The position numbers and the translations under genes were made by a program. A stretch of DNA of 64,000 bases from assembly GCA_004138175.2 (NCBI GenBank), contig RYFE02000023.1:1-64000 (forward strand), given 5' to 3'. The stretch is from Chloroflexales bacterium ZM16-3 (GTDB taxonomy: Bacteria; Chloroflexota; Chloroflexia; Chloroflexales; Chloroflexaceae). The notes beneath the pieces are model-generated. The model did no database searches, was not told the DNA's origin, and worked only from the letters and a program-made list of their open reading frames with translations. This document shows positions 8,961 to 17,992 of the stretch, in pieces; positions within the stretch are counted from its first letter, which is position 1; each line of letters starts with the position of its first letter.

Positions 8961-10496
8961 TCAGATCTGGATGCTGACGCGGGCGCTCATGCCGGCCCGC
9001 AGGCCGTCCTGTGTGTCGAGGACGATCCGCACCGCGTAGGTGCGCACCGTGCCGGAGACGGTCGCCGTTGGGGCGACGTAGGTCACCTTGCCAGTGAATG
9101 TCTGGCCGGGGATGGCGTCCACATCAACGGTGGCGGACTGGCCCTCGCGCACCTTGGCCACATCGGTGTCGCTAATGTTTACCTCGATCCGCAGCTCGCT
9201 CACGTCTACCACCTGGATGACCATCTGGCCGGAGCCGTTCGCCAGGTCGCCCGGGTCGATGCTGACGATGGAGACGATCCCGGCGAAGGGGGCCGTGATT
9301 GCGGCCTTGTCGCGGTTGAGCTTCGCGGAGTCGCGGGCGGCCTCGGCCGCCCGCACCTGGGCCATGGCGCCGGCGACGGTGGCCTCGGTCGGGTCGGCGG
9401 TGATCTGCCCAAGGTTGGCCTGGGCGGCGGCGAGGCCGGCCTGGGCCGATGCGAGTTGTCCGGCGCGCTGGTCGCCCTTCAGCTTGTCGAGGTTTGCCCG
9501 GGCCTGGGCCACGGCTGCGTCGGCGGCGGCGCGCTGGTCGGCGGTGGCCCCGTCGATCAGCTTCTGTAGGCTGGCCTGGGCCCCGCTCAGCTGGGCCTCG
9601 GCCGCCCGGACGCCATCAATCTCGTTCTGCTGGGCCTGCTCGTAGGCCAGCCTCGCGCTCTCCAGCGCGGCCCTAGCATCTTCCACCGCGCGCAGGGCTG
9701 CTGTCTCCTGATCCTTCAGGCTCTGCGGCAGGTCGCCGGGCAGCTTGTCCAGCTCGCGGTTGCTCCAGTAGATCCGCGAGTAGGCGTCTTGGGCGGTGCG
9801 CAGTGAGTTGGCGGCCGACTCCATCCGCAGGTTGGCGCTCTCCTTCGCGGTCGAGAGGTTGGTGCGCTGGATCTCTAGGTTCGACTGGGCCTGCTGCACA
9901 GAGGACTGGGTCTGCTGGAGATCGGTGGCCTTTGGCCCGGCGGCGATGTCGGCCTGGCGGGCGATGGCCTGCTGGAGGTTGGCCTCGGCGGCGGCGATAT
10001 CCTGGCTGGTCACAGAGCCGCGCGTCTGGCGCACGCCGGCGGCGGCCTGGGCCACCTGGGCTTGGGCGGCGGCGATCTGATCGGGTGTGGCCCCATCGAT
10101 CGTGCGCTGGTAGTTTGCCTGCGCCGATGCCAGCTGGGCCTCGGCCTGAGCCACCTGGAGATCCAGCTCGCGGGTGTCGAGGCGGGCCAGATCCTGGCCC
10201 TTGGACACGACCGCGCCCTCCTCGACGAGCACCTCGGCCACGGTGCCGGGCACCCGGAAGCCCAGATCTGCGGTGTAGCGCGCGGCAACCTCGCCCGATG
10301 CCGTCACCCCAATGTTGATCGCGGGCGCGCCGGTTGCGGGCGCGGCGGTGGCGGCTGGAGAGCCAGTATCGCCGCTAGAAGGCAGCACCATAGTCGGGAC
10401 GGCACCGGCGGGCGCGGCGGTGGGGCTCGCCTGCGTCGCGGCGCATGCGCTCAGCGCGGCGGCGAGCATGATGGCGGCGAATATCTTCTTATGCAT
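8961..10496 (-). CDS. RND efflux membrane-fusion lipoprotein (HlyD/AcrA type)
   Basis: Adaptor subunit of an RND efflux pump, 511 residues. It has a lipoprotein signal (LAAALSACA, Cys at about residue 18), a lipoyl half-motif, a very long Ala/Gln-rich coiled-coil region (about residues 110-390) and a C-terminal beta-barrel part. It shares a distinctive AQDAYSRIYWSNRELDK segment with the adaptor at 56033, so the two are paralogues. GAGGAA precedes the ATG. It follows the RND permease gene after 105 bases that include a small hairpin. Confidence 0.88.
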   Translation of the reverse strand: MHKKIFAAIMLAAALSACAATQASPTAAPAGAVPTMVLPSSGDTGSPAATAAPATGAPAINIGVTASGEVAARYTADLGFRVPGTVAEVLVEEGAVVSKGQDLARLDTRELDLQVAQAEAQLASAQANYQRTIDGATPDQIAAAQAQVAQAAAGVRQTRGSVTSQDIAAAEANLQQAIARQADIAAGPKATDLQQTQSSVQQAQSNLEIQRTNLSTAKESANLRMESAANSLRTAQDAYSRIYWSNRELDKLPGDLPQSLKDQETAALRAVEDARAALESARLAYEQAQQNEIDGVRAAEAQLSGAQASLQKLIDGATADQRAAADAAVAQARANLDKLKGDQRAGQLASAQAGLAAAQANLGQITADPTEATVAGAMAQVRAAEAARDSAKLNRDKAAITAPFAGIVSIVSIDPGDLANGSGQMVIQVVDVSELRIEVNISDTDVAKVREGQSATVDVDAIPGQTFTGKVTYVAPTATVSGTVRTYAVRIVLDTQDGLRAGMSARVSIQI

Positions 10497-10541
10497 GGGT
10501 TCCTCGTAAAAAACAGGAGTTGCTAGATATTACATGCGTTG

Positions 10542-10580
10542 GGGCACCCCAATGTTGGTGTCCACATTGGGGTGTCCGTA
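10542..10580. repeat. Hairpin between RND permease and adaptor genes
   Basis: ACCCCAATGTTGG is matched by its inverse CCACATTGGGGT 4 bases on, with extra pairing outside. No T-run follows in the direction of transcription, so an mRNA-processing or attenuation role is more likely than full termination. Confidence 0.55.
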
Positions 10581-10601
10581 CATTTGTTTCCAGATAGCTG
10601 T

Positions 10602-13600
10602 CTAGTCCCCCGCCGCCTCTCCAGCGTGCGTGCTGGTCTGGGCGGCAGGTGCCTCCGGCTGGGCGACGGGTGCCTCCGGCTGGGCGGCGGGTGCCTCCGG
10701 CTGGGCCGAATCGCCCTGGCGGAATAGACCCATAAAGCGGCTCACCGCTGAGTCAAGCAGGCTGTAGACCGTCGGCACAACCAGCAGGGTCAGCAGGGTT
10801 GAGGTTGTGACGCCGCCGACGATCACCCATGCGAGGCCACGGCGGAACTCGGAGCCCTCACCGCTGCCGAAGAAGTGGATGCCAAAGGCGGTGGGCAGGG
10901 CACCAGCGATCAGGGCCACCGAGGTCATCAGGATAGGCCGCAGGCGGATGGCACCCGCCAGGCGCAGCGCCTGGTGCTTCTCCAGACCCACCCGGCGCAG
11001 GCGGTTCGTGAAGTCCACCAGAAGAATGGAGTTCTTCACCACCACGCCGAGGAGCATGATCAGGCCGATCATGCCGGTGATGTCCAGGTCGATGCCGACG
11101 ATGCGCAGGGCCAGGAAGGCACCGATGAAGCTGAAGGGCATGGCCATCATAATCACCAGTGGCTGGGTGAAGGAGCCGAACTGTGAGGCCAGCACCATAT
11201 AGACGAACAGCACCGAGAGCGCCATGGCCAGGATGAGCGAGCCGAAGCCCTCGCTCGTCTGCTGGAGCGTGCCCTGGTAGCTCACCACAATATCGGCGGG
11301 GATGCCCAGTGCGTTGATCTTCGGCTGTAGCTCGTTGGAGACATCGGTGAGGTTGCGACCCTCCAGGTTCGCGCCAACCAGCAGCTGGTTCAGCCGGTCG
11401 TAGCGGCGGATGGTGGTCGGGCTAGAGTCCAGCGACACCGTGCCCAGCGAGCTGAGCGGCACCACGCCCGAGCGGGTCGGGATGGTTATCGAGCTGAGCG
11501 CCTGGACGCTGCTGCGGTCGTCGGGGCGCAGGCGCACCACCACATCGGTGTCCACGCCGTTCTGGCGCAGCACCGTGGCTCGGCTGCCATTGATCAGGGC
11601 GCGCACTGAGGCGGAGATATCATCGTTGGTGATGCCCAGGTCGCCGATCCGGCCGGGGTCGGCGTTGAAGCGCAGCTCGGGCTTGCCGGTGGTGTAGTTC
11701 GTGTCGATGTCCACCAGGCCATCCACCTGGCCGAGCGTGTCGCGCACCGCCGTCACCACCGGGGCCATATCGGCCAGGGGGCGGGTGCTCTGCAGGCTCA
11801 CCTGGAGCTCGCGGCCGGACACGCCGGTGCTGCCGCCGGAGAAGCTCGGCACGGCGAACGACAGGCGGGGCAGATCTTTAAGCTGGCTGCGCAGGCGCTC
11901 CTGCACCGTTAGCGACGGGATGTGGCTATCGATCTTGATCGAGAACTCGGCTCGCTCAGGGGCGCCGGTGAAGCCCACGGTCGAGATCGCCGTCAGCACC
12001 GCCGGGTCAGCCTTCAGCACCGCCTCAGCCTCCTGGGCCAGGCGGTCGGTCTCAACCAGGGCGGTGCCGGGGGGCAGCTCGAAGCCCATAATGAACTGGT
12101 GGTTGTCCTGGGTGGGGAAGAACGAGAACTTCAGGCCGCTGGCCACCACGCCGCTGAGCAGCAGCACGCCGATGGCGATCGCCACGATAAACATGCGGTT
12201 GCGCAGCGAGCTAAGGCTCCAGGCCAGCAGCTTCCCGTAGAAGATGCCCATGCGGCCCGGGTCCTCGTGGGCCTCCTCGATCAGCCCGGCGTCGCGCTCG
12301 TTGAGCTCGGCGTCTGCGGCGATCTTCAGGTCGGGCATCATGTCGCGATGCACCGTGCTGTGCTTCTTCGCCTTCGGCTTAATATTCGGGAAGAGGTTGG
12401 CCGACATCATCGGGGCGAAGGTGAATGCCTCGACCAGCGAGAGCAGGATGGCGATCGCCACGATCAGGCCGAAGGAGCGGAACACGATCCCGGCGGTGCC
12501 CTCGGCGAAGGTGACGGGCACGAACACCGCCACGATGGTCAGCGTCATCGCCAGCACCGAGAGGCCGACCTCCCATGTGCCCTTGGACGAGGCGACGCGG
12601 GAGCTGTCGCCGCGCTCCAGGTGGCGGAAGATATTCTCGCGCACCACGATCGCGTCATCGATCACTAGGCCCACGCACAACGAGAGCGCCAGCAGGCTGA
12701 TCAGGTTGATCGTGATCCCGAAGAGCGGCATGAAGATGAAGGTGCCGATCAGGATCACCGGCAGGCCGACCATGGTGATGATCGTGCTGCGCAGGTTGCC
12801 GAAGAAGAGCCAGACCACCAGGAAGGCGGCCAGCGCGGCGAAGCCCAGCTCCTGGAGCGAGCTGTTCACCGAGGCGCGCACTGAGGTCGAGTCATCAACC
12901 GGGATCTCGTAGGCCAGATCGGGCCGGGCGTCGAAGGTCTTCGTCAGGGTGGCCCGCACATTGTCGGCCACCTGCACGGTGTTCGCGCCCGACTGCTTGA
13001 GGATCGAGAGGATGATCGCGCTATCGCCGTTGAGCCGCGAGTAGCTTGTATTGTCGGCCACGCCATCCTCGATGGTGGCCACATCCGACACGCGGTAGCT
13101 CGTGCCAGTGATCTGGATTCGCCCGATATCATCGGGCGTCTGGAGCAGGCTCGGGGCGCGCAGGCCGATCTCCTGGTTGCCCTGGGTGATCGTACCCAGG
13201 CCGAGGGTGGCGTTGGCCTGCTGGAGCGAGCGGGTGATCTGCGAGGGCAGGATTCCATATGCCTGCAGCTTGCTCAGATCCATCAGCACATTGATCTGGC
13301 GCACCTGGCCGCCGTTGATCGTGATGTTGCCCACGCCGCCGGCGCGCTGGAGCAGCGGCACGATGTTGTTCTCAATGTCGGTGCGCAGCTCTAGCGGCGT
13401 CTGGCCCGCATTACCTGAAACCGCCACCTCCATGATCGGCGCGGCATTCGGGTCAAAGCGCTGGAAGACCGGGTCGCGCACGTCCTGCGGCAGGCTCGGC
13501 ATCACGCCGTTCACCTTCTCGCGCACGTCCTGGTCGGCCTGGTTGATATCCGTCCCAGACTTGAACGACAAGATGATCAGGCCGAATCCGTCGCTGGCCT

Positions 13601-13880
13601 GCGAGGTGATATGCTCAAGCCCCTCCAGCGTATTGACCGCGTCCTCGATCGGTTTGACCACCTGGTCGGCCACGCTCTCGGGGCCGGCGCCGGAGTAGGA
13701 GATCGTCACCGCCACCACCGGCACGTCAATGTCGGGCAGCAGGTTGACCGGTGTCGTGTTAAAGGCCAGGATGCCGAACGTAATAACGGCCAGCATGATC
13801 ATCGTGATAAAAACTGGCTGGTTGATCGCAACATCAGATATCGCCAGGCCATGGAGCTTCTCGCGCCGGCGTGGAGCCAT
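10602..13880 (-). CDS. RND-family efflux permease (AcrB/MdtB type)
   Basis: A proton-driven inner-membrane exporter of about 1090 residues. Two homologous halves each carry a large periplasmic domain after the first transmembrane helix (VFITMIMLAVITFGILAF) and a block of membrane helices; the proton-relay acidic pair is visible in GLVIDDAIVVREN. The start at 13880 (MAPRRREK) is chosen because GGGAGG lies 6 bases upstream; an in-frame ATG at 13901 is possible. The C-terminus bears a tandem PxAQPEA tail encoded by a DNA repeat at about 10637-10705. First gene of the permease-adaptor-tetR operon. Substrate unknown. Confidence 0.93.
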   Translation of the reverse strand: MAPRRREKLHGLAISDVAINQPVFITMIMLAVITFGILAFNTTPVNLLPDIDVPVVAVTISYSGAGPESVADQVVKPIEDAVNTLEGLEHITSQASDGFGLIILSFKSGTDINQADQDVREKVNGVMPSLPQDVRDPVFQRFDPNAAPIMEVAVSGNAGQTPLELRTDIENNIVPLLQRAGGVGNITINGGQVRQINVLMDLSKLQAYGILPSQITRSLQQANATLGLGTITQGNQEIGLRAPSLLQTPDDIGRIQITGTSYRVSDVATIEDGVADNTSYSRLNGDSAIILSILKQSGANTVQVADNVRATLTKTFDARPDLAYEIPVDDSTSVRASVNSSLQELGFAALAAFLVVWLFFGNLRSTIITMVGLPVILIGTFIFMPLFGITINLISLLALSLCVGLVIDDAIVVRENIFRHLERGDSSRVASSKGTWEVGLSVLAMTLTIVAVFVPVTFAEGTAGIVFRSFGLIVAIAILLSLVEAFTFAPMMSANLFPNIKPKAKKHSTVHRDMMPDLKIAADAELNERDAGLIEEAHEDPGRMGIFYGKLLAWSLSSLRNRMFIVAIAIGVLLLSGVVASGLKFSFFPTQDNHQFIMGFELPPGTALVETDRLAQEAEAVLKADPAVLTAISTVGFTGAPERAEFSIKIDSHIPSLTVQERLRSQLKDLPRLSFAVPSFSGGSTGVSGRELQVSLQSTRPLADMAPVVTAVRDTLGQVDGLVDIDTNYTTGKPELRFNADPGRIGDLGITNDDISASVRALINGSRATVLRQNGVDTDVVVRLRPDDRSSVQALSSITIPTRSGVVPLSSLGTVSLDSSPTTIRRYDRLNQLLVGANLEGRNLTDVSNELQPKINALGIPADIVVSYQGTLQQTSEGFGSLILAMALSVLFVYMVLASQFGSFTQPLVIMMAMPFSFIGAFLALRIVGIDLDITGMIGLIMLLGVVVKNSILLVDFTNRLRRVGLEKHQALRLAGAIRLRPILMTSVALIAGALPTAFGIHFFGSGEGSEFRRGLAWVIVGGVTTSTLLTLLVVPTVYSLLDSAVSRFMGLFRQGDSAQPEAPAAQPEAPVAQPEAPAAQTSTHAGEAAGD
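10637..10705. repeat. Tandem repeat encoding a Pro/Ala/Gln/Glu tail
   Basis: Three copies of a 24-base unit (GGTGCCTCCGGCTGGGCG-like) at the 3' end of the RND permease gene encode repeated QPEAPxA peptides. Confidence 0.8.
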
Positions 13881-14157
13881 TCCATCCTCCCCAGAGGTCA
13901 TTGCATGTTCAGGTTTTGCACAGGCACACCATATTTAACTATAGCGTAAAAGAACCTGACCCGCAAGTAGGCCATTGGGATGAGGGTTCAGTCACCCAAA
14001 AGGATGAGGGGGTACGCGACAAGGTTCGTAGCAGTTTGACCGTTTGCCGTCGGACGGCCCTCACCCCCTAGCCCCTCTCCCGCTGCGGCGGGAGAGGGGG
14101 GGCGATCCTTTGCTGATACGGTGTATGGCTTCATGCTACACCTGTTCTGTCCGCATA
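13881..14157. other. Intergenic stretch with a CT-rich palindromic repeat
   Basis: Upstream region of the RND operon. On the minus strand CGCTATAGT near 13935 is a possible -10. A palindrome at 14055-14102 (CCCCTCTCCCGC ... GCGGGAGAGGGG next to CCCTCACCC) is one of five similar copies here; others are at 18020, 42228, 42333 and 59844. I see no gene. Confidence 0.5.
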
Positions 14158-14285
14158 GCACAATACCGCAGAAGTCACCCTGTCACACATGTCACGCTGA
14201 GCGAAGCGAAGCGTCCCGGCGGGAGATAGGTATACCGGGATTCTTCGCTTCGCTCAGAATGACAGGACGAGTTTTGCGGTATTGC
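14158..14285. repeat. MITE-family copy (variant interior)
   Basis: Starts CAATACCGCAGAAGTCACC and ends GAGTTTTGCGGTATTGC, matching the family termini. The interior has inverted GAGCGAAGCGAAG / CTTCGCTTCGCTC blocks like the 114-bp copies. No target duplication is visible, so it is probably older. Confidence 0.8.
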
Positions 14286-14286
14286 C

Positions 14287-15459
14287 TTATATGCACGTGC
14301 CCCATGCGGTGAGCAGCCGGGCGTTCTCCTCGGGGCGGCGCGGGGACACCCGCACCCAGGCGGGTAGCCCGAACGATGCGCAGTCGCGCACGACGCAGCC
14401 GAGGCGCAGCAGGGCGGCGCGGGTGGCCGCGCCATCGCCCGTACGCACGAGCATAAAGGGCAGATCGGCGCGGTGGACGGGCAGGCGCATGGCGATCAGC
14501 CCGTCGCGCAGTGCGTCGCTACACGCCCAGATCTGTGGCAGGCTTGTCGGCAGAAATGTCAGGTCGCCCAGGGCGGCCAGGCCGGCGGCCTGGGCGGCAC
14601 TGCTCACGCTCCAGGCGGGCTGGTAGGCGGCGACGCGCGCGATCAGCTCGGCGTCGGCCAGCAGGTAGCCCAGGCGCAGCCCGGCGATGGCGTAGCTCTT
14701 GGTGAGTGAGTAGAGGCGCAGCAGGTTCGCGGGTGCCGCCGCGTCGAGCGGGTCGCCCCCCGGCTGGCGACTGAAGTCGCGCCGGAGGAGCGCTGCGCGC
14801 TGGGCGTCGGCCTGCGCCGACGCCGAATCCGCCCGCACAGGCGGGCGGTCAGCCGCAGGCTCACGCGCTGCGACTTCAGTCGCCAGCGGCAAAAAGCTGC
14901 GGTAGGCCCGGTCGAGCACCAGCAGCCCGCCCGCCGCCGCGCAGGTCTCGGCCAGGCTGAGGATGGCGTCGTCCGACAGGTCAACTCCGGTGGGGTTGTT
15001 CGGCGCGCAGAGCCAGGTCAGGCGCGGGCGCGCGCGGACAATTGCGGCCGAGAGGGACTCTGTGTCGAGCAGGAACTGGCCATCCTGGTGGGCGCGCAGC
15101 TCAACAAGCTGCGCACCCGCCAGCTGGCAGGCGTGCGCGTACTCGCCGAAGGTCGGGCCAACAACCAGGGCCACATCGCCGGGACGCAGCAGGGCGCGGG
15201 CGATCAGATGGATCAGCTCGTTGGCACCGTTCCCAGGCAGGATCGCGTCGGGCGCGCAGCCGTGGCGCTCGGCGAGGGCCAGTCTCAGGCGACGGCAGCT
15301 GCGATCTGGGTAGGGCGCCGGGTCCAGGGCGGCCAGGGCCGCGCCCACCGCCGCCGGGGGGCCGAAGGGGTTGAGGTTGCTGCTGAAGTCGATCAGCCCC
15401 TCCGGCTCAAGCCCGAGCGCGGCCAGCTCGGCGTGGTCAAGCGCGCCGTGTGCGATCAT
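14287..15459 (-). CDS. cobD: Threonine-phosphate decarboxylase / CobC-like aminotransferase
   Basis: A PLP-dependent fold-type I enzyme that supplies the aminopropanol phosphate linker of cobalamin. Its N-terminus ([14 protein letters not shown]) and the PLP-lysine segment [15 protein letters not shown] match the CobD/CobC family and resemble histidinol-phosphate aminotransferases. It overlaps cobU by 23 bases at its start and is last in the leftward cob cluster. About 42 residues (roughly 191-232, rich in Ala, Arg and Asp) are encoded by a 125-bp palindromic element inserted in frame just before the active-site lysine. This lengthens a protein usually near 350 residues to 390; whether it is still active is unknown. 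Confidence 0.85.
   Translation of the reverse strand: MIAHGALDHAELAALGLEPEGLIDFSSNLNPFGPPAAVGAALAALDPAPYPDRSCRRLRLALAERHGCAPDAILPGNGANELIHLIARALLRPGDVALVVGPTFGEYAHACQLAGAQLVELRAHQDGQFLLDTESLSAAIVRARPRLTWLCAPNNPTGVDLSDDAILSLAETCAAAGGLLVLDRAYRSFLPLATEVAAREPAADRPPVRADSASAQADAQRAALLRRDFSRQPGGDPLDAAAPANLLRLYSLTKSYAIAGLRLGYLLADAELIARVAAYQPAWSVSSAAQAAGLAALGDLTFLPTSLPQIWACSDALRDGLIAMRLPVHRADLPFMLVRTGDGAATRAALLRLGCVVRDCASFGLPAWVRVSPRRPEENARLLTAWGTCI
14763..14887. repeat. Palindromic element inserted in frame in cobD
   Basis: Perfect 18-base terminal inverted repeats, GCTGGCGACTGAAGTCGC at 14763-14780 and its complement at 14870-14887, enclose GC-rich inverted blocks. A related copy is at 7081-7202. 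The whole element is translated within cobD. Confidence 0.9.
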
Positions 15460-16006
15460 CGCGGGCCTCCTGCGCCCAGCTCGCCGCCAGGTGCTTCAGC
15501 TCAACCGGCAGCCCGGCCACCACCAGGTAGACCTCGTCGGCGGCGGCGGCGACCTGCTGATTCGCTCGGCCCAGCAGGTCACGGTAGACCCGGCCAAGCG
15601 GGTACTCGGGCACGATGCCCATGCCGACCTCGTTGGTGACGACTAGCAGGGTCAGGTTGCGGGCGCGGGCGACATCCATGATCGCCGCGACCTCGGCGGT
15701 GACGGATGGCTCAGGGTCGGCCTCGTTGGCCAGGAGCAGGTTTGTGACCAGGAGCGAGAGGCAGTCGAGCAGCACGGCGCCGCCGACGGGGATCTCGCCC
15801 AGGGCGGCGGATGGCGCCAGGGGCGCCTCGACGGTGGGCCAGGCGGCGGGGCGCTGGGCCTGGTGGTGGGCGATCCGCTCGCGCATCTCGTCGTCGCCAG
15901 CCTCGGCGGTAGCGATGTAGACGACGGGGCGGCCCAGGCGCGCGGCGTACTGCTCGGCGCGGGCGCTCTTGCCGCTGCGCGCGCCGCCGGTGAAGAGGAT
16001 GATCAT
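15437..16006 (-). CDS. cobU: Adenosylcobinamide kinase / guanylyltransferase
   Basis: Bifunctional enzyme of the nucleotide-loop assembly: phosphorylates adenosylcobinamide and then adds GMP. The P-loop GGARSGKS sits at residues 7-14, and the length (189) is normal. It overlaps cobD by 23 bases. Two long hairpins (16017-16061 and 16114-16164) separate it from cobS upstream. Confidence 0.95.
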   Translation of the reverse strand: MIILFTGGARSGKSARAEQYAARLGRPVVYIATAEAGDDEMRERIAHHQAQRPAAWPTVEAPLAPSAALGEIPVGGAVLLDCLSLLVTNLLLANEADPEPSVTAEVAAIMDVARARNLTLLVVTNEVGMGIVPEYPLGRVYRDLLGRANQQVAAAADEVYLVVAGLPVELKHLAASWAQEARDDRTRRA

Positions 16007-16016
16007 AACACTCCTG

Positions 16017-16061
16017 TTTTTGTTGGGCTTGAGCGGCGAAGCCGCTCAAGCCCAACAAAAA
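16017..16061. repeat. Perfect hairpin with GCGAAGC turn
   Basis: TTTTTGTTGGGCTTGAGCG and its inverse surround a GCGAAGC turn. It is flanked by a T-run on one strand and an A-run on the other, so it could terminate in both directions. Lies between cobS and cobU. Confidence 0.85.
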
Positions 16062-16113
16062 GCGTGTTTGTGTGCTTGGTGTACGGCGGGGCCGCAGGCA
16101 TCCAGAAATGCTC

Positions 16114-16164
16114 ATCTATGTGGCTGAAGTTGCCAGCGAAGCTGGCAACTTCAGCCACATAGAT
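16114..16164. repeat. Second perfect hairpin between cobS and cobU
   Basis: Arms of about 22 bases (ATCTATGTGGCTGAAGTTGC and inverse) around a GCGAAGC turn, followed by GGGGGTTTTT. Same design as the neighbouring hairpin but a different stem. Confidence 0.85.
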
Positions 16165-16172
16165 GGGGGTTT

Positions 16173-16937
16173 TTAGTTGGCGGCGGTGATCGTCGCCAGG
16201 GCGACCACCTCGATCAGCTCGCAGATCGCGCCGTAGGTGTCGCCGGTGAGCCCGCCCAGCTCGCGGGTCCACCAGCGCCCGAGGGCGTGGGCGACGGCGG
16301 CGGCGAGCAGCGCCGCGCAGAGCCCGCCGACCCCGGCGATGGCCGTGGCGGCGAGCATGACGAGGGCGCTGACCGTCAGCAGCTGGGGCAGGCCGATCTG
16401 GCCCTGCACCGAGCTGCCCAGCCCCCCCGGCCGCGCGGCGGGGAAGCTGGCGATGGCCTGGAGCATGGCCCAGCGCCCGAGCATCGGCGCGACGAGGGCG
16501 GCGCGCCACCAGCCCGCCCCGGCGTCGGACAGGAAGGCCAGCTTGAGCAGGAAGACGCCGATGATCGCCAGGGCGCCCATCGCGCCGATCCGGCTGTCCT
16601 TCATGATCTCCAGCTTGCGCTCGCGCTCGCGCCAGCTCATGATCGCGTCGAAGGTGTCGCTCAGGCCATCGAAGTGCAGCCCGCCGCTCAGCACGGCCCA
16701 GGCCACCACCAGCAGCGCGGCCTGGGTGAGCGGTGGCCACCAGAGCCCGGCGGCCCAGCCGACCCCCACCAGCAGCGCGCCGATGATCGCGCCGACCAGC
16801 GGAAAGAAGGGCAGCGCCTTCGCGATTCCGCTGGTCGCTGGCGCGGGCCAGGGCATCGGCAGGGTGGTCAGGAAGCGCAGCGCGGTGTCGAGCTGCGCCA
16901 GCGGGCCGTCCTGCGGCGTCTCGTCCTGGTCGCTCAT
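16173..16937 (-). CDS. cobS: Cobalamin (5'-phosphate) synthase
   Basis: Integral membrane enzyme that joins adenosylcobinamide-GDP to alpha-ribazole (phosphate). 254 residues with several hydrophobic helices; the family segment GGLHFDGLSDTFDAIMSW, with its acidic metal ligands, lies near residues 85-102. Its ATG overlaps the cobT stop (ATGA), implying coupled translation. Confidence 0.93.
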   Translation of the reverse strand: MSDQDETPQDGPLAQLDTALRFLTTLPMPWPAPATSGIAKALPFFPLVGAIIGALLVGVGWAAGLWWPPLTQAALLVVAWAVLSGGLHFDGLSDTFDAIMSWRERERKLEIMKDSRIGAMGALAIIGVFLLKLAFLSDAGAGWWRAALVAPMLGRWAMLQAIASFPAARPGGLGSSVQGQIGLPQLLTVSALVMLAATAIAGVGGLCAALLAAAVAHALGRWWTRELGGLTGDTYGAICELIEVVALATITAAN

Positions 16938-17992
16938 GCCTCTTTGTCCGAGACCCCGGCCTCGCCGAAGGTGGACATCTCGTCCAGCGCCTTACAGGCG
17001 GCCTGCACGAGCGAGATTCCCAGCACCGCGCCGGTGCCCTCGCCCAGGCGCATGCCCAGGTCGAAGAGCGGCTCCAGATCGAGGCGGGTGAAGACGGCCT
17101 GGTGGCCGCGCTCGACCGAGCGGTGGGTGGCGATCAGGTAGGGCTGCGCGGCGGGGGCCAGGGCGCAGGCGATCAGGGCGGCCGCCCCTGAGATGAAGCC
17201 ATCGACCATCACCGGCACGTGCCGGGAGGCTGCGGCGATCATCACCCCGGCGATGCCGCCAATCTCTAGGCCGCCGACCTTCGCTAGCACGTCCATCGCG
17301 TCGGTGGGGTTGGGCTTGTGCAGAGCCAGGGCGGCCTCGATCAGCGCGACCTTATGCTTGAGCCCGGAGTCGTTGAGCCCGGCCCCGCGTCCGGTCACTT
17401 CGGCGACCGAGAGGCCAGTGAGTGTGGCCACAATCGCGCTCGACGGCGTGGTGTTGCCGATGCCCATCTCGCCGGTGGCCAGGATGTCGGCCCCGGCGTC
17501 GATCAGCTCGTTGGCCACCGCGATGCCGACCTCAAGCGACTCCTGGGCCTGCGCGCGGGTCATTGCCGGCTCGGCGGAGAGGTCGGCGGTGCCGTAGGCG
17601 ATCTTGCGCGCGATCAGGTCAGCGTGGGCCGGCAGGTCGGCGGCCACGCCGATATCGACCACGGCAACCTGAGCGCCGACATGGCGGGAGAGCACATTGA
17701 TCGCCGCGCCGCCCGCCAGGAAGTTCATCACCATCTGGGGCGTCACCTCGGGCGGGAAGGGGCTGACCCCCTGGCGGGCGACGCCGTGGTCGGCGGCCAT
17801 CACCACCACGGCGGGCTTGAGCAGGCGCGGGCGGGCCGCGCCGGTGATCCCGGCGACCTGGATCGAGAGCGCCTCCAGGCGGCCAAGGGCTCCCTGCGGC
17901 TTGGTGAGCATATCCTGGCGGGCGCGGGCGGCCTCCATCGCGGCGACGTCCAGCGGGCTGATCTTGGCGATGGTCTCGGTGAGCAGGGTCAT
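16934..17992 (-). CDS. cobT: Nicotinate-nucleotide:dimethylbenzimidazole phosphoribosyltransferase
   Basis: Makes alpha-ribazole phosphate, the activated lower ligand of cobalamin. 352 residues from the ATG at 17992; the open frame extends further upstream but that part is out of frame with the cobB it overlaps. Family features visible: KPQGALGRLE near the N-terminus, the VVMAADHGV loop, and the TGEMGIGNTTPSSA nucleotide loop. ATGA overlaps link it to cobB (upstream) and cobS (downstream). Confidence 0.95.
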   Translation of the reverse strand: MTLLTETIAKISPLDVAAMEAARARQDMLTKPQGALGRLEALSIQVAGITGAARPRLLKPAVVVMAADHGVARQGVSPFPPEVTPQMVMNFLAGGAAINVLSRHVGAQVAVVDIGVAADLPAHADLIARKIAYGTADLSAEPAMTRAQAQESLEVGIAVANELIDAGADILATGEMGIGNTTPSSAIVATLTGLSVAEVTGRGAGLNDSGLKHKVALIEAALALHKPNPTDAMDVLAKVGGLEIGGIAGVMIAAASRHVPVMVDGFISGAAALIACALAPAAQPYLIATHRSVERGHQAVFTRLDLEPLFDLGMRLGEGTGAVLGISLVQAACKALDEMSTFGEAGVSDKEA

